Source of the DNA: Bubalus kerabau
Taxonomy: Eukaryota; Chordata; Mammalia; Artiodactyla; Bovidae
Reading direction: 5' to 3'
Assembly (NCBI RefSeq): GCF_029407905.1
Contig: NC_073645.1
Span: 46,005,501-46,069,500, forward strand
DNA: 64,000 nucleotides
This document shows positions 43,776 through 55,077 of the stretch, in pieces. The translations under genes and the position numbers were made by a program. A model generated the notes under the pieces. The model made no database searches and was not told where the DNA came from. It saw nothing but the letters and a program-made list of their open reading frames with translations. Position 1 is the stretch's first letter. Each line of letters opens with the position of its first letter.

Positions 43776-44869
43776 TGCAGCTGAGATGACTGAGTTGGGG
43801 AGTGGGTGCTTGTGCTTTTAATCCATCAACCTCCCCTTTGTTCATCCAGGACTGGCTGGTTTCCTTGTCTCCCCCAGGTGTGCCCAGCAGGGGTCTGCAC
43901 ATGGAGGGTGACTGACAAACGGTGCCCGGCTGGGACAGGGGAGGCAGACAGGAGGTCTGGGCTCTGTGGACTGATGACTCTTTAGTCCAGGCCTCTCTCC
44001 CAAGCCCTGTTACATTCCATGGCCAGGGCAGAGGCAGGGAAGTTCATTTTCCCTCAAAGCTACCGCAACCTCCCTGATCCCATCTCAGACCAGAGGACCC
44101 AGTGAGGAGTCTGGGAATTGCTGTGCTCTCCTCCCTTCTTTCCAACTTCCAAATGGTCTCTCGATTCTGTTTGTTGACAGCTTGAGGCTTGCCCTCTCCT
44201 CCCACCCCATTGCTGTGGCCCCAACTCAGGCATCCACTCCTGTTGCCCAGATTTCTGCCTCCCAATGAGTCTCTTTGCCCCCAGCCACGCAATCTGTAGT
44301 AGCCAAAACCCTCCAGTGTGACCCACAATCTCAGCCTCGCCACCACCCAGCCCCCAGCCTGCACCTTCCTTGCTCTCCTAACTGCAGGAGCCCTTATCTG
44401 CTTGAGGTTTCAACACGCCTGGGCCCTCCCTTCAGCTGGGAGGCTCTCCCCACCTCTGCCCTCCGCATTTCCCAGCATTCCCTGTGGTTCGATAGGACCA
44501 TGTGGCAGATACTGGTCAGGGGATTGCCAGTAGGATGGTGCGTGTCATTTCTGGCTGAAACACAGAAGAGGAGATGGGCGCTTTCCCTCTGCTGTCTGGG
44601 GAGGGGTGGACCCCCCCACCCCAGGCCAAAGCAGACTTCAGCACTGAGTCACCGCAAGGCGGACACCTCATGGCCAGTCTTTCAAGATACATGGCCTATG
44701 TGAACACAAAATCATATGTGTCGACCCCCTAAGATGTGAGCCTTGCCGTGACTGTAGCAGAGGCCGCACCCACCCAGACTGATGGCCTGGGGAGCGCCCT
44801 TCTCTCTTCCACCCATTGAAGAGCCACCCGTCTAGAAGGGAGGGAACTTGGTCATCACCATGCTTGCGG
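43776..44869. other. Unique sequence, possible L2 trace
   Basis: CT-rich. The part 44130-44330 weakly resembles an L2 3' coding/UTR segment ('gcctcccaatgagtctcttt'), not confirmed. No coding gene recognised. Confidence 0.4.
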
Positions 44870-45085
44870 TCCCTGTCGCCAACATCATGCTGACTGTCTG
44901 AATGCTTTACACACATACCCCATCTCATCCAACCCTCATGACCAGGTATATACTGTTTCTTCCTCCCATTTTTCAGACCAGGAAACTGAGGCTCTGAGAG
45001 GTTATGTGGCTTGTTCAGTTGCCCAGGTTTCAAGGGGTGGTCCATCCAAGCCCACAGCTGATGTGCCCCAGCCCTGCTGGATCCC
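44870..45085 (-). mobile_element. MIR SINE
   Basis: On the + strand: 'tgaatgctttacacacatac' CCCATCTCATCCAACCCTCATGA, 'cccatttttcagaccaggaa' ACTGAGGCTCTGAGAGGTTATGTGGCTTG, then 'gcccaggtttcaagg'. A clear minus-strand MIR. Confidence 0.85.
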
Positions 45086-45212
45086 TTCCGTATCCACGTC
45101 TCTATCCCCACACTCAGCACACAGTGGATCCTCGGTGAAGTTTGTCGACTGAATCCATAAATGATGCTGACTTTCTGGCCTTCCTTTTATTGTAGGAGAC
45201 CTCAGGGGACAG

Positions 45213-45407
45213 GAGCTTCCCTGGTGCCTCAGACAGTAAAGTGTCTGCCTGCAAGGCGGGAGACCTGGGTTCGATCTCTGGGTCGGGAAGATCCTCTGGA
45301 GAAAGAAATGGCAACCCACTCCAGTACTCTTGTTTGGAAAATACAGTCCATGGGGTCTCAAAGAGTCGGACACTACTGAGCAACTTCATTTTCCTTTTCC
45401 TTTCCTT
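45213..45407 (+). mobile_element. Bov-tA SINE with target-site duplication
   Basis: Plus-strand copy, 'agcttccctggtgcctcaga' to 'gtcggacactactgagcaac', then a CTTT/TTCC tail. Perfect 12-bp duplication TCAGGGGACAGG at 45202-45213 and 45408-45419. About 30 bases of the body ('...aatcccatggacagaggagc') are deleted. Confidence 0.95.
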
Positions 45408-45419
45408 TCAGGGGACAGG

Positions 45420-45704
45420 TGGGGCTGCTCCTGGGTGCTGGGGCAAAGTGGCAAGTGTTGCCCAGAAAAATCTCTATTATGCCCTCTCTCCAGGGCATCT
45501 CACGCCAAACATTTTCTCTCAACTCAATTTGCAGGAGATTCATATGTGTGTGATGGAGCCTGGGGTTTTGTTTTGTTTTGTTTTTGAAAGGAAACTCTGA
45601 AAGGAACAGGATGGACATGATCCTTGTCATGTGCTTCTACCTTGACACTGAGATTCAGAGGCCTTGGCCCCCCAGTTCTAGAATAGCCCCCAAATTTGCA
45701 TAGT
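45420..45704. other. Unique spacer
   Basis: Contains a (TTTTG)n run at about 45568-45585. No gene recognised. Confidence 0.5.
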
Positions 45705-45880
45705 GTTCTGCTGTGTGCAGAGCACTTTTAAAGCATCTTATCTTGTTTGATTCTCAATTATGAAGTTATTACCCCCATTTCCTAGATGAGAACACTGAGG
45801 CCCAGAGATGTTGGGCAGTCACCCCTACTCAGCCAGCTCCCGAGAAGCCCGGCTGTGACGTGAGCCCAGGTCCTCTGGGT
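45705..45880 (-). mobile_element. MIR SINE
   Basis: 'cagagcacttttaaagcatc', TTATTACCCCCATTTCCTAG, 'gatgagaacactgaggccca' GAGATGTTGGGCAGTC and 'gtgagcccaggtcctctggg' follow the inverted MIR order. Confidence 0.85.
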
Positions 45881-47616
45881 ACCAGAGGTCACGTGACCTC
45901 CCGGCCTCGTGTTGCCTCTGCTCTGGGGTGGGAGGGGGCGGGGGGGGGGCAGGTAGAAGACTCTCCCTGGGCTGGGCCCTGAGACCCGCTGCCCATGAGC
46001 GCTTCAGGGAGGGAGCAAGAGGAGCTTGTCTCTGATGTCACATTTAGCACAACAGAGCCATTATGCTGATTGTCTTCCTTCCTGGGCAAAAAGAAAACCA
46101 AACCCAAAGTAACAAGTGAGAAGACTGTTTGAAAGACCTCCCTTCCGGGAGGGGGCATGGAGGAGAGCTACCAGGTGAGCAGACAGTCTGGATGTTGTGT
46201 TTTCCCAGCTGGCTGTGAGATGCCAGGATCCGGGACAAGAGAGAGACTCAGTGCTGCCCAGCGGGCCGTGCCACCTTGCAACCACTCTGCTCAGCTGCCC
46301 AGTCGCTTGGCCTCCGGGGACCAGCAGAAGGTCATTGTTTGATTTTTTTCCACCAGTTAGGCCTTATTTGAGACCCACTGAGACATCAGTTGGGTTTGAA
46401 TTCACTACCTCCCTGCCCCAATCACTTCTTGGCCTTTTGTCTGAGACCAAGTGTGAATTCACTCTCTGGATTGGTTTGTGGCCTCTTCAGGAGACGAGAA
46501 AATCCATAACCAAAGGCCATGAAGAGAGACAGAAGAAGAGAGGGTCTCTCTTCTTCCCCGGGACCGTGTAGATGCCCAGAGCGGCCATGGCCATGTGGTC
46601 TCGAGCCGGAGGACAAAGCCATCTTGCAGAACCAATGAGATCGTGAGAACAAGGTCAGAACCTTGACAACCCATCTGGAGCCTGTCCTGCTCTGGTCTTC
46701 TGGTTATGAGATGTCTGGGTGACAGTCGAAACCACTTTGAATCGAGGCCTCTTATTCCTTAGAGCAAAATCATCCTAAATCGATGCACCAAGAGTCTGGG
46801 CCTTATCCTGGAGGCAACGGAGATCAGATGGAAAACGTGGTGGTGGATGGACAGATGGGTGGGTGGGTGGGTAGACAGATGTGTTAACAGATGGGCAGAT
46901 AGCCCTGCCTGGTCTAAAAGCATGAGTCTGCCATAAAGAAGACCAGATCTGCCAGAGGGGGGCTTTGGGAGTTTGGAGCAGAAAAGATTGGCATCCAGCA
47001 GGGGCAGGAGAGCCACTGGTCTATCACCAGGCATGGGGAGTTCACCCACCCCGCCAATGGGAATAAGCTACAGCCTAGAAGGACATCAGAACTCCAGTGT
47101 GACAGGGCGCCCACCAGAGGCGCAGTGCCCATCACCTCTCCACCCTCGGAGATAGCGCTGTGCCTGACTTGTCAACCCACGGTCATTGGAGGGCGTCGTC
47201 AATTGAGAACACAACCACGTAATCCCGCCGTCACCTCCTGATTCCCTTTACCAGTAAACAATGGGAGAAATTTCAGATCAGAAGCCCAGGAAATGCCAGT
47301 GTATGGTCTTCAGAGAGCAGAAGGGATCAGATTAGGATATTTATCTTGCATGTGCTACTCCAATGAGTCACACAGCCTGACACCGTCACCTGCTGGATCC
47401 TAGTGTTCATTCAGTGTTTGGTAAGTGGACCACAGGATGCTCAGGCACTCACCAGATGTTTGCATGGAGTTCACCCCAAATCTCTCCTAGGAGTCTCGGT
47501 TGGGAGGCACGTGCAATCACACACCCCTGGGATGACATCGCAGCTCTGCCATTTCTTGATGGGGTGGCCACAGAGCTGCCCTTTCACATCTCTGCACCTC
47601 AGTTTCCCCAAACTTC
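45881..47616. other. Unique sequence with G-rich and tetranucleotide runs
   Basis: No gene recognised. It includes a G-run cluster (45924-45952) and a (GGGT)n/GGAT run (46845-46873). Near 47545-47615 there is a weak MIR core ('tgcacctcagtttccccaaa'). Confidence 0.5.
46845..46873. repeat. (GGGT)n-type simple repeat
   Basis: 'gatgggtgggtgggtgggta' within a GGAT/ACAGAT-rich patch. Confidence 0.85.
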
Positions 47617-47642
47617 ATGTGTGTGTGTGTGTGTGTGTGTGT
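47617..47642. repeat. (GT)n microsatellite
   Basis: Twelve or thirteen uninterrupted GT dinucleotides. Confidence 0.95.
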
Positions 47643-47797
47643 TAGATCTTCAGGGGGGATTGAAGGCAGAGAATTAAGGGGAGAGGAGGGAGGGGGAACA
47701 AGGGGAGGAGCAAGGCTGGAGGAAGGGGATTCTATGGCTTCTAATCAGAAGTAAACTTCTTCCCGTCTTCAACCACCTACAGTTTTATTCTCTTCCA

Positions 47798-48020
47798 TGG
47801 GTAGCTCAGATGGTAAAGAATCCGCCTGCAATGCCGGAGACCTGGGTTCGATCCCTGGGTTGGGAAGATCCCCTGGAGGAGGGCATGGCAACCCACTCCA
47901 GTATTCTGGCCTGGAGAATCCCCATGGACAGAGGAGCCTGGTAGTCCATGGGATCTACAGAGGAGCTACAGTCCATGGGATCACAAAGAGTCAGACATGA
48001 CTGAGCGACTAAGCACAGCA
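47798..48020 (+). mobile_element. Bov-tA SINE with internal duplication
   Basis: It starts 'gggtagctcagatggtaaag', passes the B-box 'gggttcgatccctgggttgg' and ends 'gtcagacatgactgagcgac'. The segment '(c)agaggagc…tagtccatgggatc' occurs twice (about 47928-47955 and 47960-47981), a local duplication in the Bov-A body. Confidence 0.94.
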
Positions 48021-49239
48021 CCCCACGTGTATTCACTATTACACCTTTGAGCTGAGCTTAAGTCAATTGCCTTGAAGGTGCTTTCCGTGTTGGCCCTCTT
48101 GATTCCACATTATCACCACCGGGAAACAGGAGTGCTCCAGTGGAACCCAGGCTTCTGGGATTTCTCCAGCATCGTCATGCTCCACTGGCCACAGAGACAG
48201 CCTGGCGGTTTACCTCTGACTTCAATCCTTTAAGGCTCATAGTTCCCTCTTCTCCTTTCTAGAAAAGGCCCCATGTGGTCATTTTCCCATCATCTTTCAA
48301 ATCTCCCACAGCATCTTCAAGACCTCAGCCTGTGAGGCCAGCATTACAGACTATAGATGAATCCAAGGAGCAGGACTTTCCCATGCTCGTGGATGGGAAA
48401 GCCTACAACTGCAGAAATTACATCGGTTCCAGTGGAAACAGAATCCTCCTATCCAAGAAGTCAATGCAATAGATGTCTTTGTTCTAGAACATTCTCTACC
48501 TTTCTCCCTCTGACTTGATTGCCCTATAGTTTTTCTTCCCTACTGCACATGAATGGTGCTCTGAGATCACTTTTTCTGTTAGTGTAGGAACACTCTTCCC
48601 ATTCCATTGATCGTCCCTGTTGGTGACCTCCCTCTCACCGGAAGTCCTGCAGACTTCAGAGCAGAACTTGAAGTGAACCCAGAAAAAGGAGCAGGGGAAT
48701 AGAGAGCAAGAACCAACTATAAACCTTTGTTCCATGTCTCCCCTCCTCCACACGCATAGACCCTCCACCCTGGAGAGGGCCAGGCCTGAGCTGGACAGAA
48801 TGTCAGGGACCTTGCCAAGCAGGCAGGACACCATCCCTCATGACAGCAGGGAGACTGAGAGAGAGGGCAGCCCTGGAATTGCCTGCATCGCAGGATGGGG
48901 AGGGAAGATGCCACCGGCCTCTCCAGAGGTGCTTCTGGGAAGATGCCGGGTCCGTGGGCTCAGGGGGGCTTCTAGGACATACCACCTAGCGGATGGTTGA
49001 GAGTCTCATATCCCGTTGCACACCCTAGAAAGCTTGGTGGGAAGGCTCAGGGCAAGACAGCAACTCGTGTTCCTAATAACATGAACATCATTCACTGTCC
49101 GCTGCAGAGGGCTTTATGCCTGTACCCTGGAGGGTGACATGGAGATGGATGGTCAGAAAAAGCCATATAGATGTCAGTGTCTTCTTAAACACTCTACATG
49201 AAGGAGCCTTCTGATGAAGATGGAAATAACACTTTGCCC
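48021..49239. other. Unique non-coding sequence
   Basis: No gene recognised. A forward open frame near 48275-48472 has no identifiable domain. Confidence 0.5.
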
Positions 49240-49480
49240 TCCGGTTTTGAAAGTACCAGAAATGAATAGCCTCCTGAAGCTCGAAGAATGTTCTGCTGGG
49301 TAATATTGATTATCTTTGGGGCCAGAAATTATTTTGCAGTTGTTCCTGATTGAAAGGTTTCCTATTAATTCCTCCTGGCAGCCAGAATAAGAAATATCAA
49401 GTACCTAATTGCCTTTGAAATAATTACACCCCCAAATGTAATATCTTAACCAACGCATAATGCAGTCAATGTTTTGCTTA
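49240..49480. other. Candidate conserved non-coding element
   Basis: AT-rich, repeat-free block dense in homeodomain cores: 'ggtaatattgattatctttg', 'tcctattaattcctcc', 'gtacctaattgcc' and 'gaaataattacaccc'. A developmental enhancer is plausible, but this is untested. Confidence 0.38.
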
Positions 49481-49677
49481 ACTAGGGAGGTTTGGGAGGC
49501 AGTGGGAGGTCAGTCCTAGACAGAGGGAGGGAAGCTCTGAGGCAGGAGGCGATGGGGTTAATGCAGGTCGTCTGCAGCTTGGCTTCCATCTGCAGAGCTT
49601 GTGGCTCTCATCAGGGCCCTAGAGACACAGAACGGGGGCCCTTTGCCAGAGGCAGCCGTTGGGTAAAGCACGCATGT

Positions 49678-49898
49678 GTGAGTGCTAAGTTGCTTCAGTC
49701 ATGTCCGATTCTTTGCAACCCTATGGGCTGTAGCCCACCAGGCTCCTCTGTCCATGGGATTCTCCAGGCTCTTGCCTGGAGTGAGTTGCCATGCCCTCCT
49801 CTAGGTGATCTTCCCAACCCAGGGATCGAACCTGCATCTCCTGCAACTCCTGTGCACTGCAGGTGGATTCTTTACCACTGAGCCACCGTGGAAACCCC
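49678..49898 (-). mobile_element. Bov-tA SINE
   Basis: Minus-strand copy with 'gctaagttgcttcagtcatg' (tail) and 'gagccaccgtggaaacccca' (head). A small insertion near the B-box duplicates CTCCTG ('atctcctgcaactcctgtgc'). Confidence 0.94.
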
Positions 49899-49914
49899 AT
49901 GGGGTAGAGCAGAG

Positions 49915-50060
49915 AGCACTTAACTAGGCTTTGGAGACCTGAGCTGGACCCAGCTCCGTCCTGACCCCACATCCTGGGGATAGCTAGCCAACCCTTACGT
50001 TTCTGTCTCCTCTTCTGCAAAATGAGGCAGACCAAGACCAGCCTCAGGGGGTTTGTGAAA
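49915..50060 (+). mobile_element. MIR SINE fragment
   Basis: 'taggctttggagacctgagc' TGGACCCAGCTC then 'tttctgtctcctcttctgca' AAATGAGGCAGACC is MIR-like. Diverged. Confidence 0.55.
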
Positions 50061-50107
50061 ATCCATGGCGATAACTCACCAATGTACATGGACGTGCTTT
50101 GTCATCT

Positions 50108-50280
50108 GTGAATTCCTCCATTCATTTATTTTAAAAAATATTTATCTAGCCCTGCTCTAGACCAGCACTGCTCTAGATGGTCAGGTGACACCCATGAATA
50201 AAGTAGACCCAATCCCTACCTTCAGGGAGATTAATTCCAGGGAGGAAGCCGGCACCAGAGAAACGAGTAAGGTACTGTAG
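50108..50280 (-). mobile_element. L2 LINE 3' end
   Basis: 'tcctccattcatttatttta' AAAAATATTTATCTAGCCCTGCTC, then GGTGACACCCATGAATAAAGTAGAC and 'atccctaccttcagggagat' give the inverted L2 3' end. Confidence 0.78.
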
Positions 50281-50530
50281 CAAGACAGGTATAAGGAGAA
50301 AAAAAAAAAGGCAGAGAGGGGAAAAGGAGGGGTTTGGCAGAGAGAAGTTGGAGACAGTGCGAGTAGGCGGTGTTCTCCAGGACCTAGGCTACGAAAGGAA
50401 GGAGGAGAAGGGGGTGGCAGGTGGAGGGAAAGTGGGGTCACAAGAGGAGAGAGAAGCAGAGCATGGAAGAATGTGGATGGGGGTGAACCCATAGAGAAAG
50501 GAAGACCTGACGTGGGCGAGGAGAATGGGA
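50281..50530 (+). repeat. Purine-rich (GA) strand-asymmetric tract
   Basis: About 250 bp in which A and G greatly predominate on the + strand, with an A-run (50298-50310) and many GGAG/GAGG/GAAG words. Low complexity rather than an exact repeat. Confidence 0.75.
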
Positions 50531-50849
50531 ACTTGCTAGAGCGGCGTCTTCACAGCAGAGATGAGATGGGATCCGGTACCCAAGGGCTGGATGTGGGTGG
50601 TCGGTCCAGCGTGCGAGGAGAGGAGATGAAGACCGTGACAACAGACAGGCAGGTGGGCGGGAGCTTGTGGACAGCCTCCTGGGTGGCTCTGATTCTCTGC
50701 TTGAAGCAGCTGCAAGGCCATCCACGGAGACAGGCGATGGGGTGGCCGTCTGTCCCCCAGTCCATGCGCTGAGCACTTCCGTGATTTTCCTAGGGGTGGA
50801 AAGGGTGTGCCTCTCAGAGAGCGATCCTGCCTCCCTTTCCAGCTACCCT
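50531..50849. other. Unique spacer
   Basis: No gene recognised. Confidence 0.5.
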
Positions 50850-50987
50850 GCTGCTGCTGCTGCTGCTAAGTCGCTCCAGTCGTGTCCGACTCTGTGCGAC
50901 CCCAGAGACAGCAGCCCACCAGGCTCCCCCGTCCCTGGGATTCACCAGGCAAGAACACTGGAGTGGGTTGCTATTTCCTTCTTCCCC
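50850..50987 (-). mobile_element. Bov-A monomer SINE
   Basis: It starts with (CTG)6, then 'ctaagtcgctccagtcgtgt' to 'actggagtgggttgctattt'. Imperfect target duplication AGCTACCCT / AGGTACCCT (50841-50849, 50988-50996). Confidence 0.93.
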
Positions 50988-50996
50988 AGGTACCCT

Positions 50997-52182
50997 AGGG
51001 ATGTAAAAGATACCGCATGTTTTGCAACACCTCAGCTGTGTTGCAGGGAGGGGTACCTTCCTGCCCACATTGTTCCCTGAACCCCAACTCACAGACTGGA
51101 GCACAGCGAGGCAAAGGCTGCACCTTTCTTTCTCCTTCTGGCGGGAACCCTGCTCCCATTGCTAATTTGATCACCTTTAGCACATCACTTTCAGAGTACT
51201 GGGGTGGAATATTTTAAGTGACTGCTCTAATTGCCCTTAGCTCGGCCCCCTGAATGCTAAAAAAAAAAAAGAAAGAAAAAAACCTATTAGTCATATGTTC
51301 CACAGAGAATTTGAAAAAAGAATAGAAAATGAAATAGCATTTTTTAAAAACCGCTCGATGTTATCCTAAAGACACCTTGCATTTGAATTTCCTTTCAGCT
51401 TGAAGTCTAGGATGTGGAGGCTTCGGGAAGCGGGATGGAGGGGCCTCTGGTTCCTGAAAGCCTAGTTCAGGCTTGCCTTCGGTTAACAGACTTGGTTCCC
51501 ATCCACGCTTGATAAAATCAACACCCTCTGTAAAGATGCTTCAGGGCTGAGAGCTGGGGGAAGGGAAAGAGGAAGATCCTTTTTTCCACTCTGCTCTGCA
51601 CTGGCGGCTTCAGAAGGAACCCCTGGGATGTAACATCAGCCGGGCGGCACTGACTGGCGAGGCTCCGGCTTGGGAACAAGGCCTCGCCCTTGCCTGTCTC
51701 AGACCCAGGCCTGCAGAGAAAGAGGCTGCAGTGGAAGCACCTCATCCAGTAACCTGCATGGTGGGGATGAGGGTCCTTCAGTAGCCGGCCTGTGCCAGCA
51801 TCTGTGAACTCGGAAGTCCTCTGGACACAGAAGGTCCTGGAAGACAGGATGCAGCCAGGCGCTGACCAAGGTCCAAGCAAACATGGCTGCAAGGAGGCAG
51901 CCAATACCCTTGGCCCCACCAGCTCCCGGCCACTGCATGTGCCCCGATATCCCCCTACCCTTTGTCCCTATTTTGGCCCTTCAGCGGCATTAGGAGTCCG
52001 TGGTCACCTTCCTCCTGAGGGGTCGGCTGTCCCCCTCTTGGCCTGGTCCTCCCCCAACAGCCCTGGCCCTTCCCCGTCATCCTGCCCCTCCCCAACCTGC
52101 TTCTTAAAAGATTTCTCCTGCAGCCCCTTCTTTGCTCTCTGCAGGGTTCCAGCCACCTTCCTGATCTTCTTTTATGCAGACA
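50997..52182. other. Unique non-coding sequence
   Basis: No gene recognised. A-rich at 51260-51345. GC-rich open frames at 51.5-52.4 kb on both strands carry no domain. Confidence 0.5.
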
Positions 52183-52235
52183 GTAATTATTTGGGCACCT
52201 GGTGTGTGCCATGCACTGGCAGAGGAGACCCGACA
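52183..52235 (-). mobile_element. L2 LINE 3' end remnant
   Basis: 'gtaattatttgggcacctgg' TGTGTGCCATGCACTGGCAG is the complement of the L2 terminus. Confidence 0.5.
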
Positions 52236-52619
52236 CCAGCATGGCATTTTCGGGGAGTTGGTGGAGGGGGTGGGGCTGGGGTGGAAAGGCAGATAGTGAG
52301 AGAGAAAACATGTGACTCAGGAAAGTTCCAGTCTCCAAAGTCTGAACTCTTTCCCCAGTCCTCCTCGAGTGGAGGATACGGGACAGGATGTTAGCATCCC
52401 AGGCCCTGAGCCTCACTCAGCTCAGAGGCCCTCAGCAAGACATGTCACCGCAGCAGGCCCTGGCCTCAGTCTCCCCCCTGTAGGCTGGCAAGGCCGGGCT
52501 ATCGTCTAGTCTCTGCTAGATCAGCCCATCCAGCAGAATTCTCTGTGATGAGAGATGCGGCCCGTACCCGGGCTGTCCCCTCCCGTTGTCACTGGTCTCA
52601 TGGGGGTATTGAACACTGA

Positions 52620-52735
52620 GAAAGTGAGATTTTGATTTAATTTCATTTTTAACCATTTAAATCACCACGTGTGTCTAGGGGCTGCTGTGTGGGGTAGCAT
52701 AATTTTCACTGCTCTTACGCTCATCTGTAATTTTA
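52620..52735. mobile_element. MER20-like DNA transposon remnant
   Basis: 'gatttaatttcatttttaac' CATTTAAATCACCACGTG then 'ctaggggctgctgtgtgggg' resembles the MER20 (hAT-Charlie) segment around 'AATAGCCACATGTGGCTAGTGGCTACCGTATTGG'. Diverged. Confidence 0.4.
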
Positions 52736-52989
52736 TGAAAGCTTCAGCCAGTATCTCAATAAAGCTACCTATAAATTCATTGATTTGAAGGACAAATAAA
52801 TAGAATCTGAGGTGAAAACAGTTCTGGCTTTCAAATACCTTGTTTCTCCTTCCCAAGGCCAAGCCCCGACCCCCAGGGGAAACCCAGAAGAGAACCCCTG
52901 CACTCAGCTAGGCCTCAGTTATCCAGCTCGGTTGTGACTTCAGATTCGCTGGCAGAGATTTTTCAAGGCAGGAATAATCGAGTCATTCA
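52736..52989. other. Unique spacer
   Basis: Nothing recognised. Confidence 0.5.
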
Positions 52990-53061
52990 AACAAATTACA
53001 TCAGAATCTCAGGGCCTGGGGCTGGGCCTTGGTTGTGTGTTTAAAGCTCCCTGGTAGGCAA
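52990..53061 (+). mobile_element. MER5A-like fragment
   Basis: 'aatctcagggcctggggctg' GGCCTTGGTTGTGTGTTTAAAGCTCCCTGG echoes the MER5A segment '…TCTGGGGGTGGGGCCCAGCAATCTGTGTTTTAACAAGCCCTCC'. It is truncated by the following SINE. Confidence 0.5.
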
Positions 53062-53145
53062 TTCCCTGGCAGACAGCGGTTAGGACTCCGCGCGCTCCGC
53101 CAAGGGAGTAGGTTCGATCCCAGGTCAGGGATAATGTTTGGTTGC
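53062..53145 (+). mobile_element. CHR-type tRNA-Glu SINE, head
   Basis: 'ttccctggcagacagcggtt' AGGACTCCGCGCGCTCCGCC then 'ggttcgatcccaggtcaggg' is the CHR SINE tRNA-like head. The 3' part is missing. Confidence 0.75.
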
Positions 53146-53149
53146 TGAA

Positions 53150-53255
53150 TTGTCCCCCAGCCCCGCTGAACAGATAGAGACACCGAGGTCAGGAGGAGAG
53201 AGCAGAGCAATTGGTCCAGGGCACGCCGAGGGTTCATCTCAGAGTCTGAGCTGAA
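53150..53255 (-). mobile_element. MIR SINE fragment
   Basis: 'gaacagatagagacaccgag' GTCAGGAGGAGAGAGCAGAGC then 'caattggtccagggcacgcc' and TCTGAGCTGAAACAC is an inverted MIR. Confidence 0.55.
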
Positions 53256-54044
53256 ACACAGCTCCCCAGGCTGCACGGGACCAGGCAGGTTTTGATGCCG
53301 GGCTGGTGGCCTCAAACGCAGGGACCAGCATGCAGCGCCCGGAGAGGGTCAACATCCTGCCTCCTGGTGACTGAGCTGCAGCTCAAGATGGGGGTCCTGT
53401 CCTCCTGTGTCCTCATCCTTTCCCATCAGTGGGGCGAGACCACCCTGGCGTACTGCTGCTCCAAGGGCGGCATAGAGCCATCTCCCTTCCCCAGGGGAGC
53501 GTATGATCAAGACGAGGCCCTGCAAAATGGAGAAAGGTGACTTTCTCGTTGCCGCATTGTAAAATCAGCAATTTCCTGCTCCTGAGGAAACAGATTCCCA
53601 TCTCAGCTCGTCCCAGACACAGGGACACAGCCTCACAGGGCACCCCACCCACTTTGCCTGAAGGGAAGGGGGAGTGCGGCTGGGGTGGGGCGGGGGCGAG
53701 GAGGCGGGGCAGGGAGAGAGGAGCGGTGTGCCAGAGGCAGCACAGTGCCCGGGGCAGGGCCGGTCCTCCCCGGCCTCCTGGATCCCTGCATGGAGCCTGT
53801 CTCCTCGGAGCCCTGGGCGGGATGAGCATCGTAGCCAGCTCGGGCACCCAGGGTCCCTTCTGGAGTATGGGACCAGCCACTTCTCCGTCTGGCACAGGGC
53901 TTCCCTGGCCCCGGGAGCCTTGTCTCCTCCACTCCTGGCTCCTCCCGGACCCCTTCTGCAAACCCACAGGCCCACCAGCAGGCGCACATGCAGCTCCTGG
54001 CCTGAGAATGTTTCTTTTGCTGGTTTTGTTCATTTCTAAAGGCA
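53256..54044. other. GC-rich unique sequence, no gene recognised
   Basis: Overlapping open frames on both strands (up to 285 codons) arise from low stop-codon density in GC-rich DNA. No domain or conserved motif is visible, and the longest extends through an adjacent MIR. Confidence 0.5.
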
Positions 54045-54190
54045 GCCTGGCCTGGTGACCCAGCCACGGCAGACCTGGGCCCAGATCTTGGCTTCCCCGC
54101 TTAATAGCTGTGTCACTTCCTCTTTGAGCTTCGACTTCCTCATCTACAGAATGGAAGCTGCCTCCCGGCTGACAGGGAAGAGAAAGCTTA
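54045..54190 (+). mobile_element. MIR SINE
   Basis: 'agacctgggcccagatcttg' GCTTCCCCGCTTAATAGCTGTGTCACTTCC, 'cttcctcatctacagaatgg' and a diverged 3' part. Confidence 0.78.
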
Positions 54191-54564
54191 TGTAGGCACA
54201 GTCCTAGACAACCCAGCGAGAGCGCCACAGATGACTGCTGCTTTCCCCCCTCCCCCAGACCCCTCACCACCTGCCAATCTTCAGCTTCCCCAGGACGTGG
54301 ATGCAGGTCTTATTTTTCTTTTTTTTTTACTCCCCAAGCATTGCTCAGTGGCTGGTGAAGGGCTGGGGAGGTGGGCATGCTGCAAACACGCGGTCAGTGC
54401 ATTAAAATTACCTAAAAGACAAGCATATAGGAGGGATTCCTCTCCTCGCTTCTGCCCCAGGAATTAGAATTCACATCCATCTCCCCCTTACTGATAAACC
54501 TGACCAACAGAGCATTTTGCAGCCATTTCCTCGGTTTTGGCTACACACCGAGGCCGTATGGTTA
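54191..54564. other. Unique spacer
   Basis: Contains a T-run at 54317-54328. No gene recognised. Confidence 0.5.
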
Positions 54565-54570
54565 CACACG

Positions 54571-54605
<35 letters not shown>
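54565..54605. repeat. (CA)n microsatellite
   Basis: A CACGCACGCA start followed by about sixteen CA dinucleotides, the longest CA run in the window. Confidence 0.95.
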
Positions 54606-55077
54606 GCATCAAGTGCATCCTCTTTGAACAATAGGAGGAAATGAGTGGGGACTGGAACTCTGCTGGAGAAGTGCGCAATCGTTCAGAAGCCTTATGTTTA
54701 AGATGCTGCTGGTGTGAAGAGGAGGTGGCTCAGGAGCAGACAGGCTTGAGAGCGGAGCAAAACAGGAAATGGGGTTGGGGGGCAGGGAGCGTGGGTTTGT
54801 GTGGATGTGTTGGTGCATGTGTGTTTGTATACCACCTGTGGAATGATCTCCATTCATGGATGCACATGGAACCAAGGTCGTGGCAGCCTGAGGTGCTTTC
54901 TGGTGCCTGGGAGTTCTCTAGGCAAAGGGGGCACCGCCAGAACGGGAAGACAGAGTTCAGGCTAGAAAGATGTTAGAAGATACTAGACACTCAGGAACTC
55001 CAGCATGTTCTCTCGGGAAAGCTGATTTCCGTTTCTCTCCTGGAGGAGACTCGGGTATTGTTTGTATTTTGTCTGCA
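54606..55077. other. Unique spacer
   Basis: No gene or repeat recognised. Includes a GT-rich imperfect patch at about 54795-54830. Confidence 0.5.

Noticed and set aside
50850..50870. (CTG)n runs as candidate trinucleotide expansions
   Set aside because: They are the normal start of inverted Bov-A/Bov-A2 elements (also at 56886 and 60855).
53413..54270. 285-codon minus-strand open frame
   Set aside because: It runs through a MIR, has opposing frames on the + strand and no domain. Best explained by GC content.
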